Assembly (NCBI GenBank): GCA_032718475.1
Contig: JAUCBJ010004858.1
Coordinates: forward strand, 1-64,000
Reading direction: 5' to 3'
DNA: 64,000 nt
Source: Nemertoderma westbladi
Taxonomy: Eukaryota > Xenacoelomorpha > Nemertodermatida > Nemertodermatidae
The position numbers were made by a program, and so were the translations under genes. The notes below the pieces were generated by a model, which saw only the letters and a list, made by a program, of their open reading frames with translations, did no database searches and was not told the DNA's origin. The first letter of the stretch is position 1. Each line of letters starts with the position of its first letter. Shown here piece by piece: positions 15,601-30,600 of this stretch.

Positions 15601-18600
15601 ATGCTACACAACCCGTGTACGGTATAGATCCGATGGTTCACCTGTCAGATGCAGGGCGCAGTACTAGGGTAGGAAGAGGCGGTTTGCCCGTTCAATGTGG
15701 TGCGCAGCTGGCCACTCAAATACTCGACTGCCTATAAGAAATCATTTCGATACATTTAGATAATATACCCTGATTTAAACCTAATAAAGCCGATAGCTGT
15801 GCCTTTATCAGAAGACTCAGTAATTCAACCTTTTGTTTACAGACTGTTTTGTGTGTGTCTGTCCGCTCAACCCTAGTGTTTAAATTGAGTTTATACGAAT
15901 AAACATTTTCTATTGTTTGATTTTGTTATTGCTTTTTTGGATAATGTACTGTTTGTCTCCATACAATATCATTCATTTTTTACTTATAGAAAAAAAGCAA
16001 TTTATAACCTTAACATATAGCAATAATAAGAAATATTACATACGTCCTGCAATAGTTTCGAGCCAAAATTACGAATCTCACATACCCTGCGATAATAGTC
16101 ATCTCCATCAGTACATCCGCAGTATTTCTGATTGATACATTGAGATCCGCTAAGTACGTAACCGGCAACGCAAGCGCAGCCTGGGGCGGGGGGCGAAGAG
16201 CAACGGAGGGGGGCGTTGGGGTCCCTGCAGGTTGCCGGGCAACGGGGAGCAACTTCCGTATAAGCGCTGTTCGTGTTGCATTGTTCCGCTGCGGGAAAAA
16301 AAGACGAACATTTTATTATCCAGAGGAATCATAATAAATATTTATTTACAAAATATTTTTTATCTTTTCCTTATTTTAGTCTTGAGTGTTAAGAAAAATA
16401 AATATAATGTTTTTTTCTTCAGAAAAAAGTAAAATTATAAGTAATTTAATTTCACAATTTAAACATTTGCCCTTGACGGAAAGTGATAATTATATTCGAT
16501 TAAAAAATGTAAAATGACAATTATAATGTAAAATAACACTTTTTGTTACAATTTTAAATTGACCGAATTTCAATATTTAGTAAGAAATAGTTGTAGTTGT
16601 GGTAGAATTGGGTTTTGCGCATAAGGTCTTCAGTAACTTAAATTTACAAACAATATCGTAGCAAATACAGTAACATGTAGAGAGAAATACTAACGGCAGA
16701 ATGATGGCGACCTCCAAATGATACTGTCACCAACAGATGAGGGGTAACCCATATCTAGCAACGCTCGACGACATACGGCCTCGAAGAATGCGATGTAACG
16801 GCACAATACTTTCATATCGCCCTTATAAAAATAACAGAATATAAAAAATATGGAGTGAGAATTCCACTAAAATAAGAAATGTGACTTGAATGACAATTCT
16901 CAGTTGTATTACATACAGTATGGCTCAACAGTATGGCTTCCATTATCGGAAATGTTCGAGGGTCAGAAATTTGGTAATGTGTGCAAAGTGCATACTGTAC
17001 AACTGTAAAATGTACGAAACAACAAACACACGCAAACCTAATCAAACACATTATTTATTTTCAATTAATAACGAAATTCTACTCACGCCATAGGTACAGA
17101 CATCGACAACTCACGGAATAGGCGCAGACATCGACAACTCACGGCATAGGTACAGACATCGACAACTTACGGCATAGGTACAGACATCGACAACTCCCGG
17201 CATAGGTACAGACATCGACAACTCACGGAATAGGTACAGACATCGACAACTCACGGAATAGGTACAGACATCGACAACTCACGGAATACTGTAGGTACAG
17301 ACATCGACATCACACGGAATAGGTACAGACATCGACAACTCCCGGCATAGGTACAGACATCGACAACTCACGGAATACTGTAGGTACAGACATCGACATC
17401 ACACGGAATAGGTACAGACATCGACAACTCACGGCATAGGTACAGACATCGACAACACAAAGCATAGGTACAGACATCGACAACTCACGGCATAGGTACA
17501 GACATCGACCACACGGAATAGGTACAGACATCGACATCACACGGAATAGGTACAGACATCAACAACACACGGGATAGGTACATACATCGACAACTCACGG
17601 CATAGGTACAGACATCGACATCACACGGAATAGGTACAGACATCGACATCACACGGAATAGGTACAGACATCAACAACACACGGAATAGGTACAGACATC
17701 GACATCACACGGAATAGGAACAGACATCGACAACTCACGGCATAGGTACAGACATCGACATCACACGGAATAGGTACAGACATCAACAACACACGGAATA
17801 GGTACAGACATCGACAACTCACGGCATACGTACAGACATCGACATCACACGGAATAGCTACAGACATCGACAACCCACGGCATAGGTACAGACATCGACA
17901 ACTCACGGAATAGGTACAGACATCGACAACTCACGGCATAGGTACAGACATCGACAACTCACGGAATAGGTACAGACATCGACATCACACGGAATAGGTA
18001 CAGACATCAACAACACACGGAATAGGTACAGACATCGACAACTCACGGCATAGGTGCAGACATCGACAACACACAGAATAGGTACAGAGATCGACAACAC
18101 ACGGCATAGGTACAGACATCGACAACTCACGGAATAGGTACAGACATCGACATCACACGGAATAGGAACAGACATCGACAACTCACGGCATAGGTACAGA
18201 CATCGACATCACACGGAATAGGTACAGACATCAACAACACACGGAATAGGTACAGACATCGACAACTCACGGCATACGTACAGACATCGACATCACACGG
18301 AATAGCTACAGACATCGACAACCCACGGCATAGGTACAGACATCGACAACTCACGGAATAGGTACAGACATCGACAACTCACGGCATAGGTACAGACATC
18401 GACAACTCACGGAATAGGTACAGACATCGACATCACACGGAATAGGTACAGACATAGACAACACACGGAATAGGTACAGACATCGACAACTCACGGCATA
18501 GGTGCAGACATCGACAACACACAGAATAGGTACAGAGATCGACAACACACGGCATAGGTACAGACATCGACAACTCACGGCATAGGTACAGACATCGACA

Positions 18601-21600
18601 ACTCACGGAATAGGTACAGACATCGACATCACACGGAATAGGTACAGACATCGACAACAAACGGAATAGGTACAGACATCGACAACTGACGGCATAGGTA
18701 CAGACATCGACAACACACGGAATAGGTACAGACATCGACAACTCACGGCATAGGTACAGACATCGACAACTCACGGCATAGGTACAGACATCGACAACTC
18801 ACGGCATAGGTACAGACATCGACAACTCACGGCATAGGTACAGACATCGACAACTCACGGCATAGGTACAGATATCGACAACTCACGGCATAGGTACAGA
18901 CATCGACAACTCCCGGCATAGGTACAGACATCGACATCACACGGAATAGGTACAGACATCGACAACTCACGGCATAGGTACAGACATCGACAACTCACGG
19001 CATAGGTACAGACATCGACAACTCACGGCATAGGTACAGACATCGACATCACACGGAATAGGTACAGACATCGACAACTCACGGCATAGGTACAGACATC
19101 GACAACTCACGGCATAGGTACAGACATCGACAACTCACGGCATAGGTACAGACATCGACAACTCACGGCATAGGTACAGACATCGACAACTCCCGGCATA
19201 GGTACAGACATCGACAACTCACGGCATAGGTACAGACATCGACATCACACGGAATAGGTACAGATATCGACAACTCACGGCATAGGTACAGACATCGACA
19301 ACTCACGGCATAGGTACAGACATCGACAACTCACGGCATAGGTACAGACATCGACAACTCACGGCTTAGGTACAGAAATCGACAACTCACGGCATAGGTA
19401 CAGACATCGACAACTCCCGGCATAGGTACAGACATCGACAACTCACGGAATACTGTAGGTACAGACATCGACATCACACGGAATAGGTACAGACATCGAC
19501 AACTCACGGCATAGGTACAGACATCGACAACTCACGGCATAGGTACAGACATCGACAACTCACGGCATAGGTACAGACATCGACAACTCACGGCTTAGGT
19601 ACAGAAATCGACAACTCACGGCATAGGTACAGACATCGACAACTCCCGGCATAGGTACAGACATCGACAACTCACGGAATACTGTAGGTACAGACATCGA
19701 CATCACACGGAATAGGTACAGACATCGACATCACACGGAATAGGTACAGACATCGACAACTCACGGCATAGGTACAGACATCGACAACTCACGGCATAGG
19801 TACAGACATCGACAACTCACGGCATAGGTACAGACATCGACAACTCACGGCATAGGTACAGACATCGACAACTCCCGGCATAGGTACAGACATCGACAAC
19901 TCACGGAATACTGTAGGTACAGACATCGACATCACACGGAATAGGTACAGACATCGACAACTCATGGCATAGGTACAGACATCGACAACTGACGGCATAG
20001 GTACAGACATCGACAACACACGGAATAGGTACAGACATCGACATCACACGGAATAGGTACAGACATCGACATCACACGGAATAGGTACAGACATCGACAA
20101 CTCACGGAATAGGCGCAGACATCGACAACTCACGGCATAGGTACAGACATCGTAAAACTCACGGCATAGGTACAGACATCGACAACTCACGGCATAGGTA
20201 CAGACATCGACAACACACGGAATAGGTACAGACATCGACCACACGGAATAGGTACAGACATCGACATCACACGGAATAGGTACAGACATCAACAACACAC
20301 GGGATAGGTACATACATCGACAACTCACGGCATAGGTACAGACATCGACATCACACGGAATAGGTACATACATCGACAACACACGGAATAGGTACAGACA
20401 TCGACAACTCACGGCATAGGTACAGACATCGACAACTCACGGCATAGGTGCAGACATCGACAACACACAGAATAGGTACAGAGATCGACAACACACGGCA
20501 TAGGTACAGACATCGACAACTCACGGCATAGGTACAGACATCGACAACTCACGGAATAGGTACAGACATCGACATCACACGGAATAGGTACAGACATCGA
20601 CAACAAACGGAATAGGTACAGACATCGACAACTGACGGCATAGGTACAGACATCGACAACACACGGAATAGGTACAGACATCGACAACTCACGGCATAGG
20701 TACAGACATCGACAACTCACGGCATAGGTACAGACATCGACAACTCACGGCATAGGTACAGACATCGACAACTCACGGCATAGGTACAGACATCGACAAC
20801 TCACGGCATAGGTACAGATATCGACAACTCACGGCATAGGTACAGACATCGACAACTCCCGGCATAGGTACAGACATCGACATCACACGGAATAGGTACA
20901 GACATCGACAACTCACGGCATAGGTACAGACATCGACAACTCACGGCATAGGTACAGACATCGACAACTCACGGCATAGGTACAGACATCGACATCACAC
21001 GGAATAGGTACAGACATCGACAACTCACGGCATAGGTACAGACATCGACAACTCACGGCATAGGTACAGACATCGAAAACTCACGGCATAGGTACAGACA
21101 TCGACAACTCACGGCATAGGTACAGACATCGACAACTCCCGGCATAGGTACAGACATCGACAACTCACGGCATAGGTACAGACATCGACATCACACGGAA
21201 TAGGTACAGACATCGACAACTCACGGCATAGGTACAGACATCGACAACTCACGGCATAGGTACAGACATCGACAACTCACGGCATAGGTACAGACATCGA
21301 CAACTCACGGCTTAGGTACAGAAATCGACAACTCACGGCATAGGTACAGACATCGACAACTCCCGGCATAGGTACAGACATCGACAACTCACGGAATACT
21401 GTAGGTACAGACATCGACATCACACGGAATAGGTACAGACATCGACAACTCACGGCATAGGTACAGACATCGACAACTCACGGCATAGGTACAGACATCG
21501 ACAACTCACGGCATAGGTACAGACATCGACAACTCACGGCTTAGGTACAGAAATCGACAACTCACGGCATAGGTACAGACATCGACAACTCCCGGCATAG

Positions 21601-24600
21601 GTACAGACATCGACAACTCACGGAATACTGTAGGTACAGACATCGACATCACACGGAATAGGTACAGACATCGACATCACACGGAATAGGTACAGACATC
21701 GACAACTCACGGCATAGGTACAGACATCGACAACTCACGGCATAGGTACAGACATCGACAACTCACGGCATAGGTACAGACATCGACAACTCACGGCATA
21801 GGTACAGACATCGACAACTCCCGGCATAGGTACAGACATCGACAACTCACGGAATACTGTAGGTACAGACATCGACATCACACGGAATAGGTACAGACAT
21901 CGACAACTCATGGCATAGGTACAGACATCGACAACTGACGGCATAGGTACAGACATCGACAACACACGGAATAGGTACAGACATCGACATCACACGGAAT
22001 AGGTACAGACATCGACATCACACGGAATAGGTACAGACATCGACAACTCACGGAATAGGCGCAGACATCGACAACTCACGGCATAGGTACAGACATCGTA
22101 AAACTCACGGCATAGGTACAGACATCGACAACTCACGGCATAGGTACAGACATCGACAACACACGGAATAGGTACAGACATCGACCACACGGAATAGGTA
22201 CAGACATCGACATCACACGGAATAGGTACAGACATCAACAACACACGGGATAGGTACATACATCGACAACTCACGGCATAGGTACAGACATCGACATCAC
22301 ACGGAATAGGTACATACATCGACAACACACGGAATAGGTACAGACATCGACAACTCACGGCATAGGTACAGACATCGACAACACACGGAATAGCTACAGA
22401 CATCGACAACCCACGGCATAGGTACAGACATCGACAACTCACGGCATAGGTACAGACATCGACAACTCACGGAATAGGTACAGACATCGACAACTCACGG
22501 CATAGGTACAGACATCGACAACTCACGGAATAGGTACAGACATCGACATCACACGGAATAGGTACAGACATCGACAACACACGGAATAGGTACAGACATC
22601 GACAACTCACGGCATAGGTGCAGACATCGACAACACACGGAATAGGTACAGACATCGACAACACACGGCATAGGTACAGACATCGACAACTCACGGCATA
22701 GGTACAGACATCGACAACTCACGGCATAGGTACAGACATCGACAACTCACGGAATAGGTACAGACATCGACATCACACGGAATAGGTACAGACATCGACA
22801 ACACACGGAATAGGTACAGACATCGACAACTCACGGCATAGGTACAGACATCGACAACACACGGAATAGGTACAGACATCGACAACTCACGGCATAGGTA
22901 CAGACATCGACAATACACGGAATAGGTACAGACATCGACATCACACGGCATAGGTACAGACATCGACAACTCACGGAATAGGCGCAGACATCGAAGAGAC
23001 ATTCGTCGTAGGAAATCATAACGTCGATGAAGTTGGCGCACAACCCGAAGGGCCCGGTTGGGTCTGTTAGCAGCCCACACTGCTGGGCGGCGAAGGCCTG
23101 TACCTCAGCGGAACAGCTGACAGGAACCACGGGGCCATTGTAGTGGCAACTGAATATAGAAGAAATAGAATATATACAACAGTTGATAAACCAAGTTTAC
23201 GAGCAAACAGTAAGAACAGATAATTCATTACCGGATATACGATAGACCGGATAGACGTCGATCATTTTCATTAGACGTTTTAATTAAGGGTGTAACGGTT
23301 TTCGCCGCCGTTTTTTTTAAATAAAACAATTACGTTAGTCCAATGTCTATTTTGACTTCTCCAGGCCGTCCCGTCTTCAGGGTAAACATATGTAATAAAT
23401 AGTATTCAAAAACAGAGTAAGGCCCGCCGCACTCTAGAGATACAAGATGCAAGATACCAGATGCAAAAATCGTTCCCGACGTACACTAGAGATGCAAGAT
23501 GCAAAAATCGTTCCCGACGTACACTAGAGATGCAAGATGCAAGATGCATCGTATTTTATTTTATATATTGATAGCTTTTATGTTATTTATTTATTGCGTT
23601 TAAAATTTATTCCCATTATATATATCATTTCACGAGAGCATTATTGGATAAATCCAATAAATTACAAGACACCTGTGGCTGGCGTTATGGCAAAGTTATA
23701 TAATCAACTGCGAGATGATCCCGACACCACATACATTTGCGAATGATACTCTCATGTCCGTTTGGTACATTTGTTGCACTTTTGTCCCTAATTGATGGAA
23801 ACATCCGAAAGTGCAGCGCCAAGTTTAGAAAAGCGATTGGAGCGAAGGAAAAACTGTTAGTCACACTGAGGTGCAGTATAATATAATATTGGGTGGCAAC
23901 ACATGCTAATTAATATATTACTTTGATTATTTTAATGTATATTTCAAAGAATTTATCTCACTGCATCTCTAGTGTGCGTGCCTCCCATAGGATCTACATG
24001 TATTCTATAATTCGAGATGCAAAAAATTGAACATCGTGCATCGTCCTTCTTTGCATCTTGCATCTCTAGTGTGCGGCGGGCCTAAGGTGGCAGGCAGATA
24101 TAGTCTGTGCGAGAAATACTAATACTGGGCTAAAAACTACACGGTTCAGAAATTCGTATTGGGCGTAAGGTATAATATTACAGCGATAATCGGGCCTTAA
24201 ATGTAAAGTAGAGTAAAAAAATTTTTCGACCGCTATACTAGGGATTACGCAGAAAGCATTCTTACTATACTTACAGTATTTCCAGTGTGGTCCACTCAGA
24301 ACTCTACACCCAGACGAAACTGGTACTCAAATAGTAGCCATTCATGGATGCAAGAGTTGCGCTCCGGCTAGTCCATTTAAAGCATTCGTTACGAAACAAA
24401 TACCACCCCCCCCCCCCCCCCCCCCCCCCCCCAGCTGGGATCGAACCCACGACCTCCAGATAGATGTAAATTTAATACAACTATGGCGAATTAATGGGAC
24501 TATGGCTTTGATCTTAACTTACGGTCACTGCGGTAACGGGCAGTACATTAAAGCACCGCGGTACCAAGGATGCACTCTCTAAATTAACTTACTAGTACTG

Positions 24601-27600
24601 GAGATAATATCGCGATAACTAAGGATATAACTTACTAGTACTGGAGATACTGGAGATAATATCGCGATAACTAAGGATATAACTTACTAGTACTGGAGAT
24701 ACTGGAGATAATATCGCGATAACTAAGGATATAACTTACTAGTACTGGAGATACTGGAGATAATATCGCGATAACTAAGGATATAACTTACTAGTACTGG
24801 AGATACTGGAGATAATATCGCGATAACTAAGGATATAACTTACATAGTACTGGAGATACTGGAGATAATATCGCGATAACTAAGGATATAACTTACTAGT
24901 ACTGGAGATACTGGAGATAATATCGCGATAACTAAGGATATAACTTACTAGTACTGGAGATACTGGAGATAATATCGCGATAACTAAGGATATAACTTAC
25001 TAGTTCTGGAGATACTGGAGATAATATCGCGATAACTAAGGATATAACTTACTAGTACTGGAGATACTGGAGATAATATCGCGATAACTAAGGATATAAC
25101 TTACTAGTACTGGAGATACTGGAGATAATATCGCGATAACTAAGGATATAACTTACTAATTCTGGAGATAATATCGCGATAACTAAGGATATAACTTACT
25201 AGTACTGGAGATACTGGAGATAATATCGCGATAACTAAGGATATAACTTACTAGTACTGGAGATACTGGAGATAATATCGCGATAACTAAGGATATAACT
25301 TACTAGTACTGGAGATACTGGAGATAATATCGCGATAACTAAGGATATAACTTACTAGTACTGGAGATACTGGAGATAATATCGCGATAACTAAGGATAT
25401 AACTTACTAGTACAGGAGATAGTGGAGATAATATCGCGATAACTAAGGATATAACTTACTAGTACTGGAGATACTGGAGATAATATCGCGATAACTAAGG
25501 ATATAACTTACTAGTACTGGAGATACTGGAGATAATATCGCGATAACTAAGGATATAACTTACTAGTACTGGAGATACTGGAGATAATATCGCGATAACT
25601 AAGGATATAACTTACTAGTACTGGAGATACTGGAGATAATATCGCGATAACTAAGGATATAACTTACTAGTACTGGAGATACTGGAGATAATATCGCGAT
25701 AACTAAGGATATAACTTACTAGTACTGGAGATACTGGAGATAATATCGCGATAACTAAGGATATAACTTACTAGTACTGGAGATACTGGAGATAATATCG
25801 CGATAACTAAGGATATAACTTACTAGTACTGGAGATACTGGAGATAATATCGCGATAACTAAGGATATAACTTACTGAGTACTGGAGATACTGGAGATAA
25901 TATCGCGATAACTAAGGATATAACTTACTAGTACTGGAGATACTGGAGATAATATCGCGATAACTAAGGATATAACTTACTAGTACTGGAGATACTGGAG
26001 ATAATATCGCGATAACTAAGGATAGAAATTACTGGTACTGGAGATACTGGAGATAATATCGCGATAACTAAGGATATAACTTACTAGTACTGGTGATACT
26101 GGAGATAATATCGCGATAACTAAGGATATAACTTACTAGTACTGGTGATACTGGAGATAATATCGCGATAACTAAGGATATAACTTACTAGTACTGGAGA
26201 TACTGGAGATAATATCGCGATAACTAAGGATATAACTTACTAGTACTGGAGATACTGGAGATAATATCGCGATAACTAAGGATATAACTTACTAGTACTG
26301 GAAGATAATATCGCGATAACTAAGGATATAACTTACTAGTACTGGAGATACTGGAGATAATATCGCGATAACTAAGGATATAACTTACTAGTACTGGAGA
26401 TAATATCGCGATAACTAAGGATATAACTTACTCGTACTGGAGATAATATCGCGATAACTAAGGATATAACTTACTAGTACTGGAGATAGCTGGAGATAAT
26501 ATCGCGATAACTAAGGATATAACTTACTAGTTCTGGAGATACTGGAGATAATATCGCGATAACTAAGGATATAACTTACTAGTACTGGAGATGCTGGAGA
26601 TAATATCGCGATAACTAAGGATATAACTTACTAGTACTGGAGATACTGGAGATAATATCGCGATAACTAAGGATATAACTTACTAGTACTGGAGATACTG
26701 GAGATAATATCGCGATAACTAAGGATATAACTTACTAGTACTGGAGATAATATCGCGATAACTAAGGATATAACTTACTAGTACTGGAGATACTGGAGAT
26801 AATATCGCGATAACTAAGGATATAACTTACTAGTACTGGAGATACTGGAGATAATATCGCGATAACTAAGGATATAACTACTAGTCTGGAGATACTGGAG
26901 ATAATATCGCGATAACTAAGGATATAACTTACTAGTACTGGAGATACTGGAGATAATATCGCGATAACTAAGGATATAACTTACTAGTTACTGGAGATAA
27001 TATCGCGATAACTAAGGATATAACTTACTAGTACTGGAGATACTGGAGATAATATCGCGATAACTAAGGATATAACTTACTAGTACTGGAGATACTGGAG
27101 ATAATATCGCGATAACTAAGGATATAACTTACTAGTACTGGAGATACTGGAGATAATATCGCGATAACTAAGGATATAACTTACTAGTACTGGAGATACT
27201 GGAGATAATATCGCGATAACTAAGGATATAACTTACTAGTACTGGAGATACTGGAGATAATATCGCGATAACTAAGGATATAACGTACTAGTACTGGAGA
27301 TACTGGAGATAATATCGCGATAACTAAGGATATAACTTACTAGTACTGGAGATACTGGAGATAATATCGCGATAACTAAGGATATAACTTACTAGTACTG
27401 GAGATAATATCGCGATAACTAAGGATATAACTTACTAGTACTGGAGATACTGGAGATAATATCGCGATAACTAAGGATATAACTTACTAGTACTGGAGAT
27501 ACTGGAGATAATATCGCGATAACTAAGGATATAACTTACTAGTACTGGAGATACTGGAGATAATATCGCGATAACTAAGGATAGAAATTACTAGTACTGG

Positions 27601-30600
27601 AGATACTGGAGATAATATCGCGATAACTAAGGATATAACTTACTAGTACTGGTGATCCTGGAGATAATATCGCGATAACTAAGGATATAACTTACTCGTA
27701 CTGGAGATAATATCGCGATAACTAAGGATATAACTTACTAGTACTGGAGATACTGGAGATAATATCGCGATAACTAAGGATATAACTTACTAGTTCTGGA
27801 GATAATATCGCGATAACTAAGGATATAACTTACTAGTACTGGAGTTGGAGATAATATCGCGATAACTAAGGATATAACTTACTAGTACTGGAGATAATAT
27901 CGCGATAACTAAGGATATAACTTACTAGTACTGGAGATAATATCGCGATAACTAAGGATATAACTTACTAGTACTGGAGATACTGGAGATAATATCGCGA
28001 TAACTAAGGATATAACTTACTAGTACTGGAGATACTGGAGATAATATCGCGATAACTAAGGATATAACTTACTAGTACTGGAGATACTGGAGATAATATC
28101 GCGATAACTAAGGATATAACTTACTAGTACTGGAGATACTGGAGATAATATCGCGATAACTAAGGATATAACTTACTAGTACTGGAGATACTGGAGATAA
28201 TATCGCGATAACTAAGGATATAACTTACTAGTACGGAGATACTGGAGATAATATCGCGATAACTAAGGATATAACTTACTAGTACTGGAGATACTGGAGA
28301 TAATATCGCGATAACTAAGGATATAACTTACTAGTACTGGAGATACTGGAGATAATATCGCGATAACTAAGGATATAACTTACTAGTACTGGAGATACTG
28401 GAGATAATATCGCGATAACTAAGGATATAACTTACTAGTACTGGAGATACTGGAGATAATATCGCGATAACTAAGGATATAACTTACTAGTACTGGAGAT
28501 ACTGGAGATAATATCGCGATAACTAAGGATATAACTTACTAGTACTGGAGATACTGGAGATAATATCGCGATAACTAAGGATATAACTTACTAGTACTGG
28601 AGATACTGGAGATAATATCGCGATAACTAAGGATATAACTTACTAGTACTGGAGATACTGGAGATAATATCGCGATAACTAAGGATATAACTTACTAGTA
28701 CTGGAGATACTGGAGATAATATCGCGATAACTAAGGATATAACTTACTAGTACTGGAGATACTGAAGATAATATCGCGATAACTAAGGATATAACTTACT
28801 AGTACTGGAGATACTGGAGATAATATCGCGATAACTAAGGATATAACTTACTAGTTCTGGAGATAATATCGCGATAACTAAGGATATAACTTACTAGTAC
28901 TGGAGATAATATCGCGATAACTAAGGATATAACTTACTAGTACTGGAGATACTAGAGATAATATCGCGATAACTAAGTACTGTATATAACTTACTAGTAC
29001 TTGAGATACTGGAGATAATATCGCGATAACTAAGGATAGAACGTACTAGTACTGGAGATACTGGAGATAATATCGCGATAACTAAGGATATAACTTACTA
29101 GTTCTGGAGATAATATCGCGATAACTAAGGATATAACTTACTAGTACTGGAGATACTGGAGATAATATCGCGATAACTAAGGATATAACTTACTCTTCGT
29201 CTGTCCCGGTTTTCCAGCAGTTTCCCCAGTCGTTCGGGTCGCCGTGAGCGACTCCTCCACAGACGTCATCGTTCGAAGGGTTCGCGTCGCAGTTACCGCA
29301 CATACCATCAACCTATAAATTTAGATGATATTGTATGGAGAACATTGTGTATAAAGTTTAATAAACTGGAGGTGAGGCATCGTAATTAAAGGGGGTGATT
29401 GGGAGTTGTGGCGACGCAATTTTGTCGACAATCCGGCATAGCACACTTAATAATATGTATATAGACCTATATCATGCATGCCGACAGTAATAATTGTTAA
29501 TGTGTTGATTATTTACTACAGTATATAATATACTTTTTTTGGAAATCTTTTATTCTTATCGAATAAAAGTCTTGGAAATATAAATATCACTTAATAATTG
29601 AAAGTTATTTATGACACTGCCGAACAGATTAGTTTCAAGGTCAAGGAACAATATGGCTGGCCAGCAGATATTATCTATGTAATATCTCACACTCTATTTA
29701 CACCGAAATGTTTCACATAGGAGAAGGTGAAGGTTATTCACCTCCCTGTGACAATACAGATACAGATAATTAAATAAATAAATAATTAATTTGATAAAAG
29801 CTTTTATTGAGTTTATTATCAGCAAGTGATGATTACCTTTCCAGCGAAGGTTGGTGGCAGCGCGACCATTGCGCTGTAACGTGTATCATACACCACCCAG
29901 AGTCCGAAATCTGTCTTAATCAAAACTCTCTGGTTGCAAAGTTCAATTGTGACTTTGTTCTCTAATGGCACATAAGGCATGTTCACAGCAACACCATCAA
30001 CCTAAAGGTAAAACAAAAATATCAGCAAGAAAATCAACAATAAATTCTGCGTTTGAACCTTGACAAGCTTACTTATGCCTACATGTCGCGTAAAATAAAC
30101 ACATTCATTCATTTTAAAATAAACAACCAGACTGAATTGAACTTACACTCAAATAGAGAAAATTTAAATTAACATAAATCTATCGCAAATTTCTCGTACA
30201 AACATATTAAACGATTAAGAGATAAAATTATTATCGCGCAAACTTACAAATATATCTCCTCCGAAATAAACTTCTATATGGAAGCCGTAGACCTTAACAT
30301 CGACCAGTGCAACGGAGGTACTCATGTGAAGCTCCTCCCAGTTGTGTTCCCTATTCTTAACATTGACCTCGAACGACGGGATATCGTTGGCGGTATTCTT
30401 CGTCCACAGATACTGGCAGCTGCCTTGGAAACTAACCCGACGACCATCGAAGCTCTCATAATGTGGATCGCCGCTGCCCCAACAAATACAATAACCTGAA
30501 ATAACGAGCAAAAATAATATACGTTAATATAGTTTCTTAACCATCAAACAGAAACACTGGTGTTGCCCTAGGAACGGGTGTTCACATACAGACCATGACC

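Noticed and set aside
17091-22974. CRISPR-like regular repeats
   Set aside because: Units are head-to-tail with no spacers, in an intron of a eukaryotic gene. This is a minisatellite.
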